Source: PALSA-612 sp963704335 (GTDB lineage: Bacteria; Actinomycetota; Thermoleophilia; Gaiellales; Gaiellaceae). Taken from it: a stretch of 64,000 bases of DNA. The notes beneath the pieces were generated by a model. It was not told the DNA's origin. It did no database searches and worked only from the letters and a program-made list of their open reading frames with translations. Below, one piece after another: positions 17,358-26,781 of this stretch. The DNA lies in contig OY969889.1 of NCBI GenBank assembly GCA_963704335.1, positions 1,674,001 through 1,738,000 of the forward strand. Reading direction: 5' to 3'. How positions within the stretch are numbered: position 1 is the stretch's first letter; every line of letters starts with the position of its first letter. The translations under genes were made by a program, and so were the position numbers.

Positions 17358-17383
17358 GACCGAAAGTCGTGAGACTTTCGGTC
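17358..17383 (-). terminator. hairpin just past tRNA-Ser(GGA)
   Basis: GACCGAAAGTC and GACTTTCGGTC form a perfect 11-bp stem with a GTGA loop, 7 nt beyond the tRNA 3' end. There is no T-run. Matching hairpins follow the CGA tRNA and its displaced fragment. Confidence 0.6.
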
Positions 17384-17390
17384 GTATAAG

Positions 17391-17481
17391 CGGAGAGGGA
17401 GGGATTCGAACCCTCGACGCACCTTTTGGGCACGCACGCGATTTCCAGTCGCGCTCCTTCGGCCAACTCGGACACCTCTCC
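17391..17481 (-). tRNA. tRNA-Ser(GGA)
   Basis: A class II tRNA of 91 nt with acceptor GGAGAGG/CCTCTCC, anticodon loop CTGGAAA (anticodon GGA), a long variable arm, T-loop GGTTCGAATCC and discriminator G. Within the 415-bp gap 17279-17693 I see this tRNA, its hairpin and element C; 17482-17693 shows no gene. Confidence 0.97.
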
Positions 17482-17693
17482 GCGTGCGCTCAGCGTACCG
17501 CTGGGCGAGGCGAAGGAGGGGGAACGATGGGTTCGTCCATCCAAAAAAGAGAGGCCCCGCCGACAATGTCGACGAGGCCTCCGGAACAGGGCTCTGGGGA
17601 GAGCGGAACCCTGCCCCTTGAGGGCCGGGAGGCGGCCGGCCCGAGGCCATGGTACCGCGTAATGCCTGTCAGGCAGAAGGACTCGGCTCGTGA

Positions 17694-19930
17694 CTCAGTG
17701 GAACCATCTGACGACGCTCAGGATGTTCGAGAACTCGTCGGTCCACACCGGCTGCCCGGGACCCGTGTCGAGCGGCTTCCAGCGCGGGTCGTTCGCCAGC
17801 TTCCCCGAGCGCAGCCATGTCACGTGCGACGAGGACCCAGATCGAGCTTGCCGCTCCGTCACGGGCCGCCGCCCGCGTCACGACGTAGGACTGTGAAAGA
17901 CCCGGGAGGCCGAGCGATCGTGCGTTTCCGGAGATCACCGGTCGGAGATCGAGGTAGCGGTTGGAGATGTGGAACGCCATCACGCCGTCAGGGCTGAGCT
18001 TGCGGAGGTACAGCTCGACCGCCTCCCGTGTAAGCAGGTGCACCGGCACCGAGTCGGAGCTGAACGCATCGAGCACGAAGAGGTCGTATGAGCCGTCGGG
18101 CGCCTCGGCGAGCTTCAGACGCCCGTCGCCGATGACGACGCGGGTGTCGGCCTTCGCGTCTCGCAGGTAGGTGAAGTAGCGAGGGTTTTCGGCGATGCGG
18201 GCGACCGCCTCGTCGATCTCGTAGAACGTCCAGTCGTCACCCTGGCGCCCGTAGACGGATGTGCCGCCAGCGCCGAGTCCGATGACTGCGACGCTTCGGG
18301 CGCGCCCGTCCAGGGCGTCGAAGAGCTGACCCAGCGGGCCTTCTGGGACGTAGTAGCTGACGGGCTCGTCACGCCGCCCGGGAGCAAAGTTCTGCGCGCC
18401 GTGCACGGTCGTCCCGCTTACGAGCACGTGCCGCTCGTTCTGCTCCTCCACCCGCAACACGCCGAAGAAGGTCCGTTCGGAGTACAGCGATGTCGGGGGC
18501 AACGCCACGATCAGCAGAAGCGCGCCCACGCCCAACGCGAACCGAACCGGGCGTGACGCAAAGAGCGCGAGGGCCGCGACGCCCGAGAGCAGGAGCGCGG
18601 CCAGGAGCACGCGTCCGGCCCGTCCGTCTGTGGGTATCGCCTTCGCGGAGGCAAGGATGGCCGCGAGTAGGACGAACGGCAGCAGCAGGTCTGCGTTGCG
18701 GCGGAGAAACCCGGTCCCGGGGCGCGGGCGGAAGGACCCCGGTCGAAGCAATAGCGCGAGCACGATCACGATCGGGTACTCGGCGATCGTCGAGAAGATC
18801 GCCGGGGCCAGCAGGGCACAGAATGCGCCGCCGCATACACCTCCCAACGACAGAAGGAGGTAGAACTGCGTTAGGCGATCCGCAGGCGGTCGCTCGATCG
18901 CCAGGCGTCGGTGCACGAGCAGAGCCACGAAGAAGAGGTTCGACCCGTGGATCCCCACGACGGCCCAGATCGGCAGCTGCACGATCGACAGCATCGAAGC
19001 GATCACGAGGAGAGAAGTGACGACGGTCGCCCAGCTGATCGCCGTGAGCGAGAGCGGTGAGCTCCTTGCGAAGGCCACGACGAAGCTCAGCAGGTAGAGC
19101 GCCAGGGGAATCACCCAGAGCAGCGGGACAGCCGCGATGTCGGTCGAGAGATAGCTCGTCGTCGCGACCATCAGGCCCGACGGCAGAGCGGCCATCCCAA
19201 TCCAGCGGAGGGACGTGCGGAGTCCCAGCGGCGGAGACGCCTCCCGAGTCTCTGCCGCCACAGAGAGCGGCGCTGTCGGTGTGGCGAGGAGCCGGAGGGT
19301 ACAGAGGGCTGCCAGGGCGACGAAGACGGCGTAGCCGGCCGTCCACAGCCGTGCCTGCTCCGACAGCGTCAGCAGAGGCTCCACCACGATCGGATAGGCG
19401 AGCAGCCCGAGCAGGCTGCCCGCGTTCCCGGCTGCATAGAGGAAGTACGGATCCCGCGACGCTGTGTCTCCACATGCCGAGAACCAGCGCTGCAGAAGCG
19501 GGCTCGCGGTCGTCACGACGAAGAACGGCAGGCCGGCGGCCGCGAGCAGCGCCCACAGCAGCCCGAGGTTCGGGTTCTCGCCCGGACCTGCGTCTGCTGA
19601 AACGGCGATCGGCAGCGCCAAGAGCGGCAGGAGCAGCAGGCCGAGCTGGAGGAATGACTGCCGGCGTACGCCCAACACTCTGAGCGAGAAGTGAGCGAAC
19701 GCGTAGCCGCACAGAAGCGCGCACTGGAAGAAGACGAGCGACACGAGCCAGACTGCCGGCGTGCCGCCGAAGTGCGGCAGGAGCATCTTCGCGACCATGG
19801 GCTGAACGGCAAAGACGAGCGCGGCGGCGAGGAAGATCGCGGTGCCGTAGAGCGCCAGCGTCCAGCTTCCCGACCGCGATGTGAGCGCCGGGGCCTGGGC
19901 AGCCGTGAGGTCTCGGGCGCCAGCTTCCAC
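17694..19930 (-). CDS. membrane-fused spermidine synthase-like protein, frameshifted near the C-terminus
   Basis: The N-terminal half has about ten membrane helices (for example ALYGTAIFLAAALVFAVQPM). The C-terminal half is a spermidine-synthase/SAM fold (VAVIGLGAGGTSVYG, DWTFYEIDEAVARIAENP, YDLFVLDAFSSDSVPVHLLT). The literal frame ends at 17669 in an atypical tail after MAALGEAG. Dropping one G from the GGGG near 17815 restores the family ending (NDPRWKPLDTGPGQPVWTDE, then FSNILSVVRW) with a stop at 17694. I give that corrected end. The family is annotated as fused MFS/spermidine synthase; the substrate is unknown. Confidence 0.75.
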
Positions 19931-20031
19931 GCTCGTCTCATCGACAGGAACTGCGCGTGCCTTGAGGCCTGGCGGACGGTCGCCGCGAGCTGTCCCGTCG
20001 AGCCGATTTTACTGTGGAGAACGCCGGGTTT

Positions 20032-20057
20032 GCGGCGCCCGGTCAACCGGGCGCCGC
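20032..20057 (-). terminator. hairpin downstream of Flp pilin 1
   Basis: GCGGCGCCCGG and CCGGGCGCCGC pair perfectly around TCAA, 16 nt past the pilin stop on the minus strand. There is no T-run. Confidence 0.55.
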
Positions 20058-20073
20058 CCCGACCGATTCGCTT

Positions 20074-20235
20074 CTAGAGAATCCCGGTTACCTTGGTGAT
20101 GGCGCCCGAAATACCGCCGGAAAGGGCGGTGAACACGGCCACGGTTGCCACCGTGATCACGGCCAGCACGACAGCGTACTCCGCCATCGTCTGACCCTCC
20201 TCGCGGGCAAAGCGCGCCCGAATCTTCGTCAGCAC
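20074..20235 (-). CDS. Flp-type pilin, copy 1
   Basis: A 53-residue prepilin with the short leader VLTKIRARFAREEGQTM, the Glu-containing core MAEYAVVLAVITVATVAVFT and a C-terminal GITKVTGIL-like end. The membrane/assembly helix and the EGQT-AEY block are typical of Flp/Tad pilins. The GTG start is preceded by GGGGGTGAG. No Tad assembly genes are in the window. It differs from the second copy by a single residue (Lys for Asn near the end). Confidence 0.85.
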   Translation of the reverse strand: MLTKIRARFAREEGQTMAEYAVVLAVITVATVAVFTALSGGISGAITKVTGIL

Positions 20236-20376
20236 TATTCTCACCCCCTTCCGGCTGAACTCGAATCAACTGCCCCGTACATCGCCAGCCGGATGGCCTC
20301 CTCGCATCCCCCGGGAGGGGGAGCGGTCGCGAACTCACCCGTATGGTTCGCTGCGAAGCCGGCGCGTGCAAAGGAA

Positions 20377-20402
20377 ACGGCGCCCGGTGAGTCGGGCGCC
20401 GT
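20377..20402 (-). terminator. hairpin downstream of Flp pilin 2
   Basis: ACGGCGCCCG and CGGGCGCCGT pair perfectly around GTGAGT, 15 nt past the second pilin stop. It closely resembles the hairpin after copy 1. Confidence 0.55.
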
Positions 20403-20417
20403 CAGGAATGCCTCGTG

Positions 20418-20579
20418 CTACAGGATGCCGGTCACGTTGGTGATCGCGCCCGAAATACCGCCGGAAAGAGCGGTGAACACGGCCACCGTTGCCACCGTGA
20501 TCACGGCCAGCACGACAGCGTATTCCGCCATCGTTTGGCCCTCCTCGCGCGCAAAGCGCGCCCGAATCTTCGTCAGCAC
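20418..20579 (-). CDS. Flp-type pilin, copy 2
   Basis: A 53-residue prepilin identical to copy 1 except for Asn in place of Lys in the C-terminal ITNVTGIL. The ribosome-binding region and GTG start are also conserved, so the duplication included the 5' leader. The two copies lie 344 bp apart in tandem. They form a structural pilus subunit pair, or one is a minor variant. Confidence 0.85.
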   Translation of the reverse strand: MLTKIRARFAREEGQTMAEYAVVLAVITVATVAVFTALSGGISGAITNVTGIL

Positions 20580-20720
20580 AATTCTCACCCCCTTCCGGGC
20601 TGAGCGGGATTACTGTCGGCTTGAATCGCCAGCCAGCCGGTTACGGTCCATCCCTCGAGCGGGTCACTGCGGACGCGCGACGCGTCGTGCCGCGGCGCGC
20701 TCGACGAGAACGCCGCCTAG

Positions 20721-21896
20721 CTACTGGCGCCGCGGGCTCCAGGTGATCTGGCGCTTCGCGCAGGCACCGCGCCCCTTGGCAGCGAGCTGCCCCATCGTGC
20801 GGTAGGCGTCACGCTGCTGGCCGTCCACCGTCACCAGGCCGCTCTGCCAGCCACCGCCGAGCAGCTTGCCCTTCGCGTCGCGGCCGTTGCGGTACGGCTC
20901 GTCTACGAGCAGGAAGAGCAGCACGTCGGTGACGGTCGGGTCGCACGCGAAGTACTCCTGCACCATCTCGGCGACGTGCGCAGCCTGAGTCGCCTCGTCG
21001 ATCGTGGCCACGTTCTCGGAATTGACGTAGCCCGGCAAGTCCTTCGTGTCGACCTGCCAGCCGATCTCATCGATGCGGAACGTCAGTCCTTCGAGCGTCG
21101 TGGGCTGGGCCGTGCCCTGGAACGCGTCCCACACGGCCTGCTTCACGCGTGCCAGGTTCGAGATGCCGTAGCGCTCCTGCGAGGGGTAGCCGACGTTTGG
21201 CGCGTCCGTGGGGCTGCTCGGATTGGGGTACGGATGGACGGCCAGCTGATCCATCAGCGGCCGTGTGCGTCCGCTGGCGCGGTACCACTTGCCGACGTCG
21301 CGCAGGAACGTGAGCGGCTCCGTCGACTTCCGCGTGGAGGCGCGTGGCGACAGGCCCATGCCGATCACCTTGGCGCCGGGGCTCGCCTCCTTGATCGTGT
21401 CGTAGCAGCGGGCGAGCAGCGCGCCGAAGGCCGGAGCGGCAACGTTCTTGCCCTCTGCGTCCCTCTGCGGCAGCCAGAAGAGGCGCGTGTTGGGCTCGTT
21501 GCCGACGATGAACTCCGTGATGCCCCACTTCTTGACGGTGCGGGCGACCTTGGCGGCCCAGCCGCAGAAGTCCTCGGGGTCGTGCTTCGACGCCAGCTTC
21601 GAGTAGATCGCGAGTGTCACGCGCACGCCGGCGCGCTGCGCGAGCGGTGCGGCGCGCTCGAGGAAGGGCAGCTCCTCGATCGCGTTCGGCCGGGCCGGGT
21701 TCCAGGCGAGCGTCCAGCGGTTCTGGGTCAGCCCGGCGCCGGGCAGGGAGGAATAGAAGCGCGCCCCGCCGTCGTCCGCGTACTTCGACGCGTCGTCGGC
21801 GACGCCGTATGTGATGGGTGCGACGGCGCGCGAGCTGGCGCCGGCAGAGGCCGACATGGTGATCGCCAGGAGCCCAAGGGTTGCGAGCAGCCGCAC
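20721..21896 (-). CDS. secreted TIM-barrel glycoside-hydrolase-like protein
   Basis: The 391-residue protein has an N-terminal signal peptide (LLATLGLLAITMSASAGASS) and a barrel with the clan-A type acid/base motif EFIVGNEPN near residue 140. DQLAVHPYPNPSSP and a later acidic segment LTFRIDEIGWQ could supply the nucleophile. Length fits a single-domain glycosidase. The family is not certain, and the substrate is unknown. The GTG at 21896 gives a proper signal peptide. Confidence 0.65.
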   Translation of the reverse strand: MRLLATLGLLAITMSASAGASSRAVAPITYGVADDASKYADDGGARFYSSLPGAGLTQNRWTLAWNPARPNAIEELPFLERAAPLAQRAGVRVTLAIYSKLASKHDPEDFCGWAAKVARTVKKWGITEFIVGNEPNTRLFWLPQRDAEGKNVAAPAFGALLARCYDTIKEASPGAKVIGMGLSPRASTRKSTEPLTFLRDVGKWYRASGRTRPLMDQLAVHPYPNPSSPTDAPNVGYPSQERYGISNLARVKQAVWDAFQGTAQPTTLEGLTFRIDEIGWQVDTKDLPGYVNSENVATIDEATQAAHVAEMVQEYFACDPTVTDVLLFLLVDEPYRNGRDAKGKLLGGGWQSGLVTVDGQQRDAYRTMGQLAAKGRGACAKRQITWSPRRQ

Positions 21897-22114
21897 CCAT
21901 TACGGATCGGCCTTGACCCGAGGACCGTCATCCCCGTGTGGGGGATGGAGCAGGAGGGTCTGGCGATACGGTGCTCGTCGCCGGGGCGCGCTGGAGGTTG
22001 TGATGCAAGGACGCAGGGAGCCCGCGTACTAGTGAGTACGTGGGCGACCGAGGACGCCGCAGCTCGGCCTCCAGCGTGATTCCGGCGGCACAGTCACTGT
22101 TTCGCCAGACGCTC

Positions 22115-24322
22115 CTAAGCGCAGTACCGGTTGGCAGGAGTGCGGCCGTCCCAGCGGTAGCCGGGGGCCGTTGCACCTGTGACCTTGGTGACGATGCAGC
22201 CGGCGGCGCGAGGGACGAGATAGGTCGTCTTGCCGGCCGCGTCGGTGCGCTTGCTCGCGGAGAAGACCGCGCGCCCGTTCCGGCGCACCGTGACCGACGT
22301 GCGCACCGCGCGGGCCGCCCCTCCGCCCGCCTCGGAGACGGTCGCGGTGACGCGAACGACGGTGCGCCGCGCCGAGTAGCGGATCGACGACACGCGGATC
22401 GGGCCCGGATTCACCTTCAGGCTCGCATTCCCGGAGATTGCGCCGGCTTGCGCGACGACGCGGCCGTTGCCGCCTCGCCCTTCGGCTCGGACGATCGTCG
22501 ACGTGCCCGCCTTCGGCTGTGTGACCGCGAGCCCGGCCGGCCTGAGGCTCCAGGCCGCGCGGGCGGAGAGCGGGTTTCCGAACGCATCTTCCGCCGTCAC
22601 GCCGAACCGCCGCGACCCGCGCGGCCCGATGGTGGCCGTGCCCGGATCGACGGTCAGCTTCGAGACGGGCCCGGGGCCGACGGTCTCGATCTGCGTGGCC
22701 GTGGTGACCCCGGTTCCCGTCGCGCGAATCTGCGGCCGCGCGGCGCGCGTGTCGAGGTAGTAGAACGGCGGCGTGGCCGTGCCGCCTGCCGGAATCGTCA
22801 CGTTGATCGCGGTCGCCCACGGCCCGCTGGGGCTGAGCGAGAACCGCCCGTCTGGCGAGCCCGAGGTGAGCAGAAGGGCGATCGGCGTCGTCGTGGCCAC
22901 CGGAGCGCCCGAGCTCGTCAGCAGCCCGATGGTGATCGGCGCCGACGGCTGGCCGGCGACGAGCGTCTGCGGCGGCGTCACGAAGGCGAGCACCGACCCG
23001 AACCACGTTCGGAGCGCCTTCCAGGACTCGTTGAACAGCGCTCCTGTGAAGTCGCCCACGCAGAAGACGTTCTGGCCCGGCGGTCCGCAGGCGCCGCTCC
23101 CGGGATCGCTCGGGTTGACCTGGCCGGAGTCCCGTATCGCTGCCCCGAGCCGGTCGAGGATCTGGCTCGTCTGCGAGTTGAAGTCGCCCGTGGACAGGCC
23201 GCTTCCGTTGCGCGGCTGCCAGGCGAAGCCCCAGTGGTCCTGCGCGAGGCCAAGCGCAACGCTCGCCGAGCGGAGTGCATAGACCTGCGCCGACACGAAC
23301 GCCTGCATCTGGTCGAACGGAACGAATGTCCAGCCGTAGCCGGACTCGTATTGCCACGCCGCGTTGGCGACCGGGCTGAATGCGGTCTGCAGGAAGCCGC
23401 GGGCGAGCTCGATGGTCGGCGGGCCGGCTCGGGCGAGGACGAGTAGGTGCTCGAGGTACTCGTTGAGGTAGTCACGTCGAAGCGTGATCGGAGCACCCGG
23501 CACGGCGTGGCGGCGGAAGTCGCCGTACACCTCCTGCGACCAGTCGCTGACGTAGGCGCTCATGTCGGTCCAGAACGCAAGGTCGGACAGCCAGTTCTGA
23601 AGGTTCGTCTGGTAGACGCTGACATTCGTCGTGCCCTGGCCGAGGCCGACGATGAAGACGGCCCCTCTCGTCGGACGCGCACCTGCCCCCGTGTCACCCT
23701 CGTAGAGGCCGCGCACGAGCTCGCGCGCGTTCTCCCTAGCGGTGCCCGATCCGCTGCGGACCGTCGAAGGGAACTCGTTGACGGCCCACGTGTCGCCTGC
23801 GGCGACGTCGAAGCCGGCCTGCGCCATTCGTTTCCGCATCTCGACCCCGGCGGCGTACCACGTCGTGGCGTTGTCGGTGACCCACCTGCTCCAGGTCGTC
23901 CAGTGAAACTCGGCGAGCGCGTGGAAGTTCGCTCCGAGCGCGCGGATGCGGTCGGCCTGCCCCGGCCTGAGGTTCGTCTTGTCGCCGACGATCGGCGGCA
24001 CGGAGACGTAGTACTCGGCGCACGGGGAGGCGGTGGCCGCGAGCTTCGTCGCCAGCCGGAGCCAGTCCGTCGCAGCGTAGAAGACGCCTCGCAGCGGCCG
24101 GCACTCTGCCTGGGCACGCTTGTGGCGCGGCCGTCGCACGAGGCTCCGCCAGAGAGCTTCGGTGGCCTCCGGCTCGAGTGACGGCACGACGGGAGTGGCG
24201 GGGACGCGCTGCACGGACGCGCCCGAGCTGACGGTCGCGGAGCCCGCCATCGCCAACGCCGCGACGGCGCAGATAGCCATGAAGATTCTGGTTCGACCCA
24301 CCGGTCGTCCAGTTGTACCCAA
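22115..24322 (-). CDS. large secreted protein with C-terminal Ig-like domains
   Basis: The 735-residue protein has a signal peptide (FMAICAVAALAMAGSATVSS). A 380-residue aromatic-rich N-terminal domain (RGVFYAATDWLRLATKL, WAVNEFPSTVRSG) looks barrel-like, and two or three beta-sandwich repeats follow (SKLTVDPGTATIGPRGSRRF, VRVTATVSEAGGG). It lies between the glycosidase-like and glycosyltransferase genes on the same strand and may belong with them in surface glycan handling. I do not recognise a family. Confidence 0.6.
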   Translation of the reverse strand: MGTTGRPVGRTRIFMAICAVAALAMAGSATVSSGASVQRVPATPVVPSLEPEATEALWRSLVRRPRHKRAQAECRPLRGVFYAATDWLRLATKLAATASPCAEYYVSVPPIVGDKTNLRPGQADRIRALGANFHALAEFHWTTWSRWVTDNATTWYAAGVEMRKRMAQAGFDVAAGDTWAVNEFPSTVRSGSGTARENARELVRGLYEGDTGAGARPTRGAVFIVGLGQGTTNVSVYQTNLQNWLSDLAFWTDMSAYVSDWSQEVYGDFRRHAVPGAPITLRRDYLNEYLEHLLVLARAGPPTIELARGFLQTAFSPVANAAWQYESGYGWTFVPFDQMQAFVSAQVYALRSASVALGLAQDHWGFAWQPRNGSGLSTGDFNSQTSQILDRLGAAIRDSGQVNPSDPGSGACGPPGQNVFCVGDFTGALFNESWKALRTWFGSVLAFVTPPQTLVAGQPSAPITIGLLTSSGAPVATTTPIALLLTSGSPDGRFSLSPSGPWATAINVTIPAGGTATPPFYYLDTRAARPQIRATGTGVTTATQIETVGPGPVSKLTVDPGTATIGPRGSRRFGVTAEDAFGNPLSARAAWSLRPAGLAVTQPKAGTSTIVRAEGRGGNGRVVAQAGAISGNASLKVNPGPIRVSSIRYSARRTVVRVTATVSEAGGGAARAVRTSVTVRRNGRAVFSASKRTDAAGKTTYLVPRAAGCIVTKVTGATAPGYRWDGRTPANRYCA

Positions 24323-24356
24323 CGACCTGCAAAGGCCAGGTAAGGACTGCTACTGG

Positions 24357-26534
24357 CTAACGGCAGCGCGCACTCGAGAGCCGCACTTCAGTTGCCTCCG
24401 AGTAGCACAGCGCGATCGTGCCTGGCTCGGCGAACACGGGTGGGGGCGAGTCGGCTCGGGCTGGGCCCGCGACGAAGTTGATCCATCCCAGGTGCACCGC
24501 GTCGGACGCTATCTTGAGCACGCACGTTCGGACGCCGTCGCCAGGAGGCGTTCTGAGGGAGCCGGTCCACGGCGATCCGGGCGGCAGCGTCACCTCGACC
24601 GAACCCCCGCCCTGCAAGCTCCTCGTTTCCCTCCTCCGGTCGATCGAGCGCAGGGTGAGCCTGGCCCGCCCCTGGGCACTACCGCCGGTCAACGACACCA
24701 CCAGGGCGCCCGACCGGCAGGCGTAGATCGTCGATGTCAGCCGCTGAACGAGATCGCCTTTCGCCGTTGTTCCTACCGTCCAGCTACGAAGCCTCGGCGC
24801 CCCTCGCGTCCGCCAAATGACGAGCCCCGGCTGGTTGAGCCCTTGCGGGATCTCACGCACTCGCACGCCGTCCAGCGTCACGTTCCGCGGGGCGACGATC
24901 ATTCGCTGCCTGAGCGGTGTGCCGTTCGCGCGCACGATTCGCCCGCCGGCCTTGACGTGGACCCCAGCCTGAGCCGTCGATATCCCGGGGATTGGGCCGC
25001 GCAGCGCTGCGACGGAGGTGACGTCCTCGTTCCAGAAAGCGGTGTGCCACACAGCGTTCCAGAGCGGGTGCCCATCGTAGAGGTAGGCCACCGGCTGGCG
25101 GACGGAACGGTCGATCCACTGCGTCGAAGCCGCGCCGAAGAAGTCGTGTCGATCGAATTCCGACCGTTTTCCGATCTCGTCCGTCGCCAATGCGGATGCC
25201 GCGATGAGGCAGGCCAGGACGACCGACGGTAGGAGTGCCGCGCTGCGACGTGGCACGAGGACCGCGAGCAGAGTGACGCCAACCGTCGCAGCTGCCCACA
25301 GCAGTGCAACACTCAGGCCTGACAAGTGCCGCTCGAGGACGATCAGGGGAGCGGTCATGAACGCGTCCGGAAAGGCTGCCTCACTCACGACTCCGCCGAC
25401 AGGCAGAAGACCGACCGGAACGACGACGGCGAGTGCCACAATCAGCGACCTGGGCTGCGGCCGCGGAACGCCACGGTCTAGCCACACCGCGAACACCACG
25501 AATATCGCCGGAGCCACCGTAATGAGATTGCGCTCGGCCAGCTGCTGGACGTAGGTCGACGCGAACGTCCCGACCATGACGACGGTAGTCGACGCATATG
25601 CAAGCGTGACCGCGAGCAGCGCCTGGACAGCTGGATCGCGCTCGCGTCCCCGGGCCGCATCGACGGCAAGGATCAACGTGCCCACGATCGGCACGCCGAC
25701 CACCAGGAGTGCGATGTCGCCCGCGTGGAGCCCGATCCAGCGCAGCACGGCTCCCGGGTCGTATGACGCCGTGGCGGCTCCGGTATACGCACCGAGCGGT
25801 CGATCGACCATGCCAGTCGCCACGAGCGCGAGGCCGGCGACGAGCGAGAGCGAGAGGGTTGTCACGAGCGGGAGCAGGCGCCTCGCCGTCATCGTGCTCC
25901 GCGCAAACCACGCGAACAGCAGGACGGCGAGGAGGAGCGTCGGCAGGAGCACCGCGCCTTGCAGCCGCATGGCAATCGCGAGTCCGATCGCACCCAGGGC
26001 CAGCAGCTGGTTGCGCCTGCTCGGTTGCTCCAGCACCCGTGCCATGGCGAGCAAAGCGAGGGTCGCCGCCGGAAGGTAAGCCGCCTCCGACATGATCAGG
26101 CTCGCGTAGGCCAACGCGGGGAGAGCTGCCGTCATCGCCGCCGCGAAGAGCGCCCAACGTGCCCGCACGATGGTGCTCGCCCAGACATACACGACCGCGG
26201 TCGTTAGCGAGACGAGCACGGCTTGCACCGCCTTCAGGAGGACGAGGCTATGGGCCGGATCGAGCAGAGCCAGCGGAAGCCCTACGAGGATCGGGTAGAG
26301 GCCGTAGAACGGTGCGTCGGTACCCAGGGTCTGGAGATCACCGGTCTCCCAGAACGACCTTCCGGACAGGGCGTAGATCATCTCGTCCGGCGCGATCCAG
26401 GGCCCGTTGATGCCCAGCGCTGCGGCGAAGCGCGCGGCGGCAGAGGCAATCACAAAGAGGCCCACCACGAACCACGGCCGAAACGAGCATCGAGGCCGTA
26501 CCCGAACGAGCAACCCTCGCGGCAAGAGGCCCAT
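24357..26534 (-). CDS. GT39-like polytopic membrane glycosyltransferase
   Basis: The 725-residue protein has about 11 membrane helices in its first 480 residues. The first periplasmic loop carries the acidic motif PWIAPDEMIYAL (the DE of GT-C enzymes) and FYGLYPILVGLPLAL. A 230-residue C-terminal extracytoplasmic beta-domain follows (TLDGVRVREIP, VSLTGGSAQGRARLTLRS). This plan fits protein- or lipid-linked mannosyl/arabinosyl transferases that use polyprenyl-phosphate sugars. The exact donor and acceptor cannot be read. Confidence 0.65.
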   Translation of the reverse strand: MGLLPRGLLVRVRPRCSFRPWFVVGLFVIASAAARFAAALGINGPWIAPDEMIYALSGRSFWETGDLQTLGTDAPFYGLYPILVGLPLALLDPAHSLVLLKAVQAVLVSLTTAVVYVWASTIVRARWALFAAAMTAALPALAYASLIMSEAAYLPAATLALLAMARVLEQPSRRNQLLALGAIGLAIAMRLQGAVLLPTLLLAVLLFAWFARSTMTARRLLPLVTTLSLSLVAGLALVATGMVDRPLGAYTGAATASYDPGAVLRWIGLHAGDIALLVVGVPIVGTLILAVDAARGRERDPAVQALLAVTLAYASTTVVMVGTFASTYVQQLAERNLITVAPAIFVVFAVWLDRGVPRPQPRSLIVALAVVVPVGLLPVGGVVSEAAFPDAFMTAPLIVLERHLSGLSVALLWAAATVGVTLLAVLVPRRSAALLPSVVLACLIAASALATDEIGKRSEFDRHDFFGAASTQWIDRSVRQPVAYLYDGHPLWNAVWHTAFWNEDVTSVAALRGPIPGISTAQAGVHVKAGGRIVRANGTPLRQRMIVAPRNVTLDGVRVREIPQGLNQPGLVIWRTRGAPRLRSWTVGTTAKGDLVQRLTSTIYACRSGALVVSLTGGSAQGRARLTLRSIDRRRETRSLQGGGSVEVTLPPGSPWTGSLRTPPGDGVRTCVLKIASDAVHLGWINFVAGPARADSPPPVFAEPGTIALCYSEATEVRLSSARCR

Positions 26535-26781
26535 CCAGCTTGATGGTTCCCGCGCGAACGATCGCTAATCCCAGGTGCCGCGCGTCTGGCTGTCTCAGAT
26601 CGCCGCCGGGACCGATGGAACGGGTATTCGCGCCCGTGGTCATCCCCAAAATGCCCTGGAAGTTGCAGGGTTGAAACGTCCGGTACGACCTGGGAGACTT
26701 CACGACTAGCGGCTTAGCGGGCGGAGGCGGTTGGGAGTCTGTTCGCGGCGTCCCGTGACCGAACGTACCAGGAGGTTTCCC

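Noticed and set aside
26597..26621. Fifth copy of tRNA-downstream element C
   Set aside because: Only the first 18 or so bases resemble it, with mismatches, and no tRNA lies nearby.
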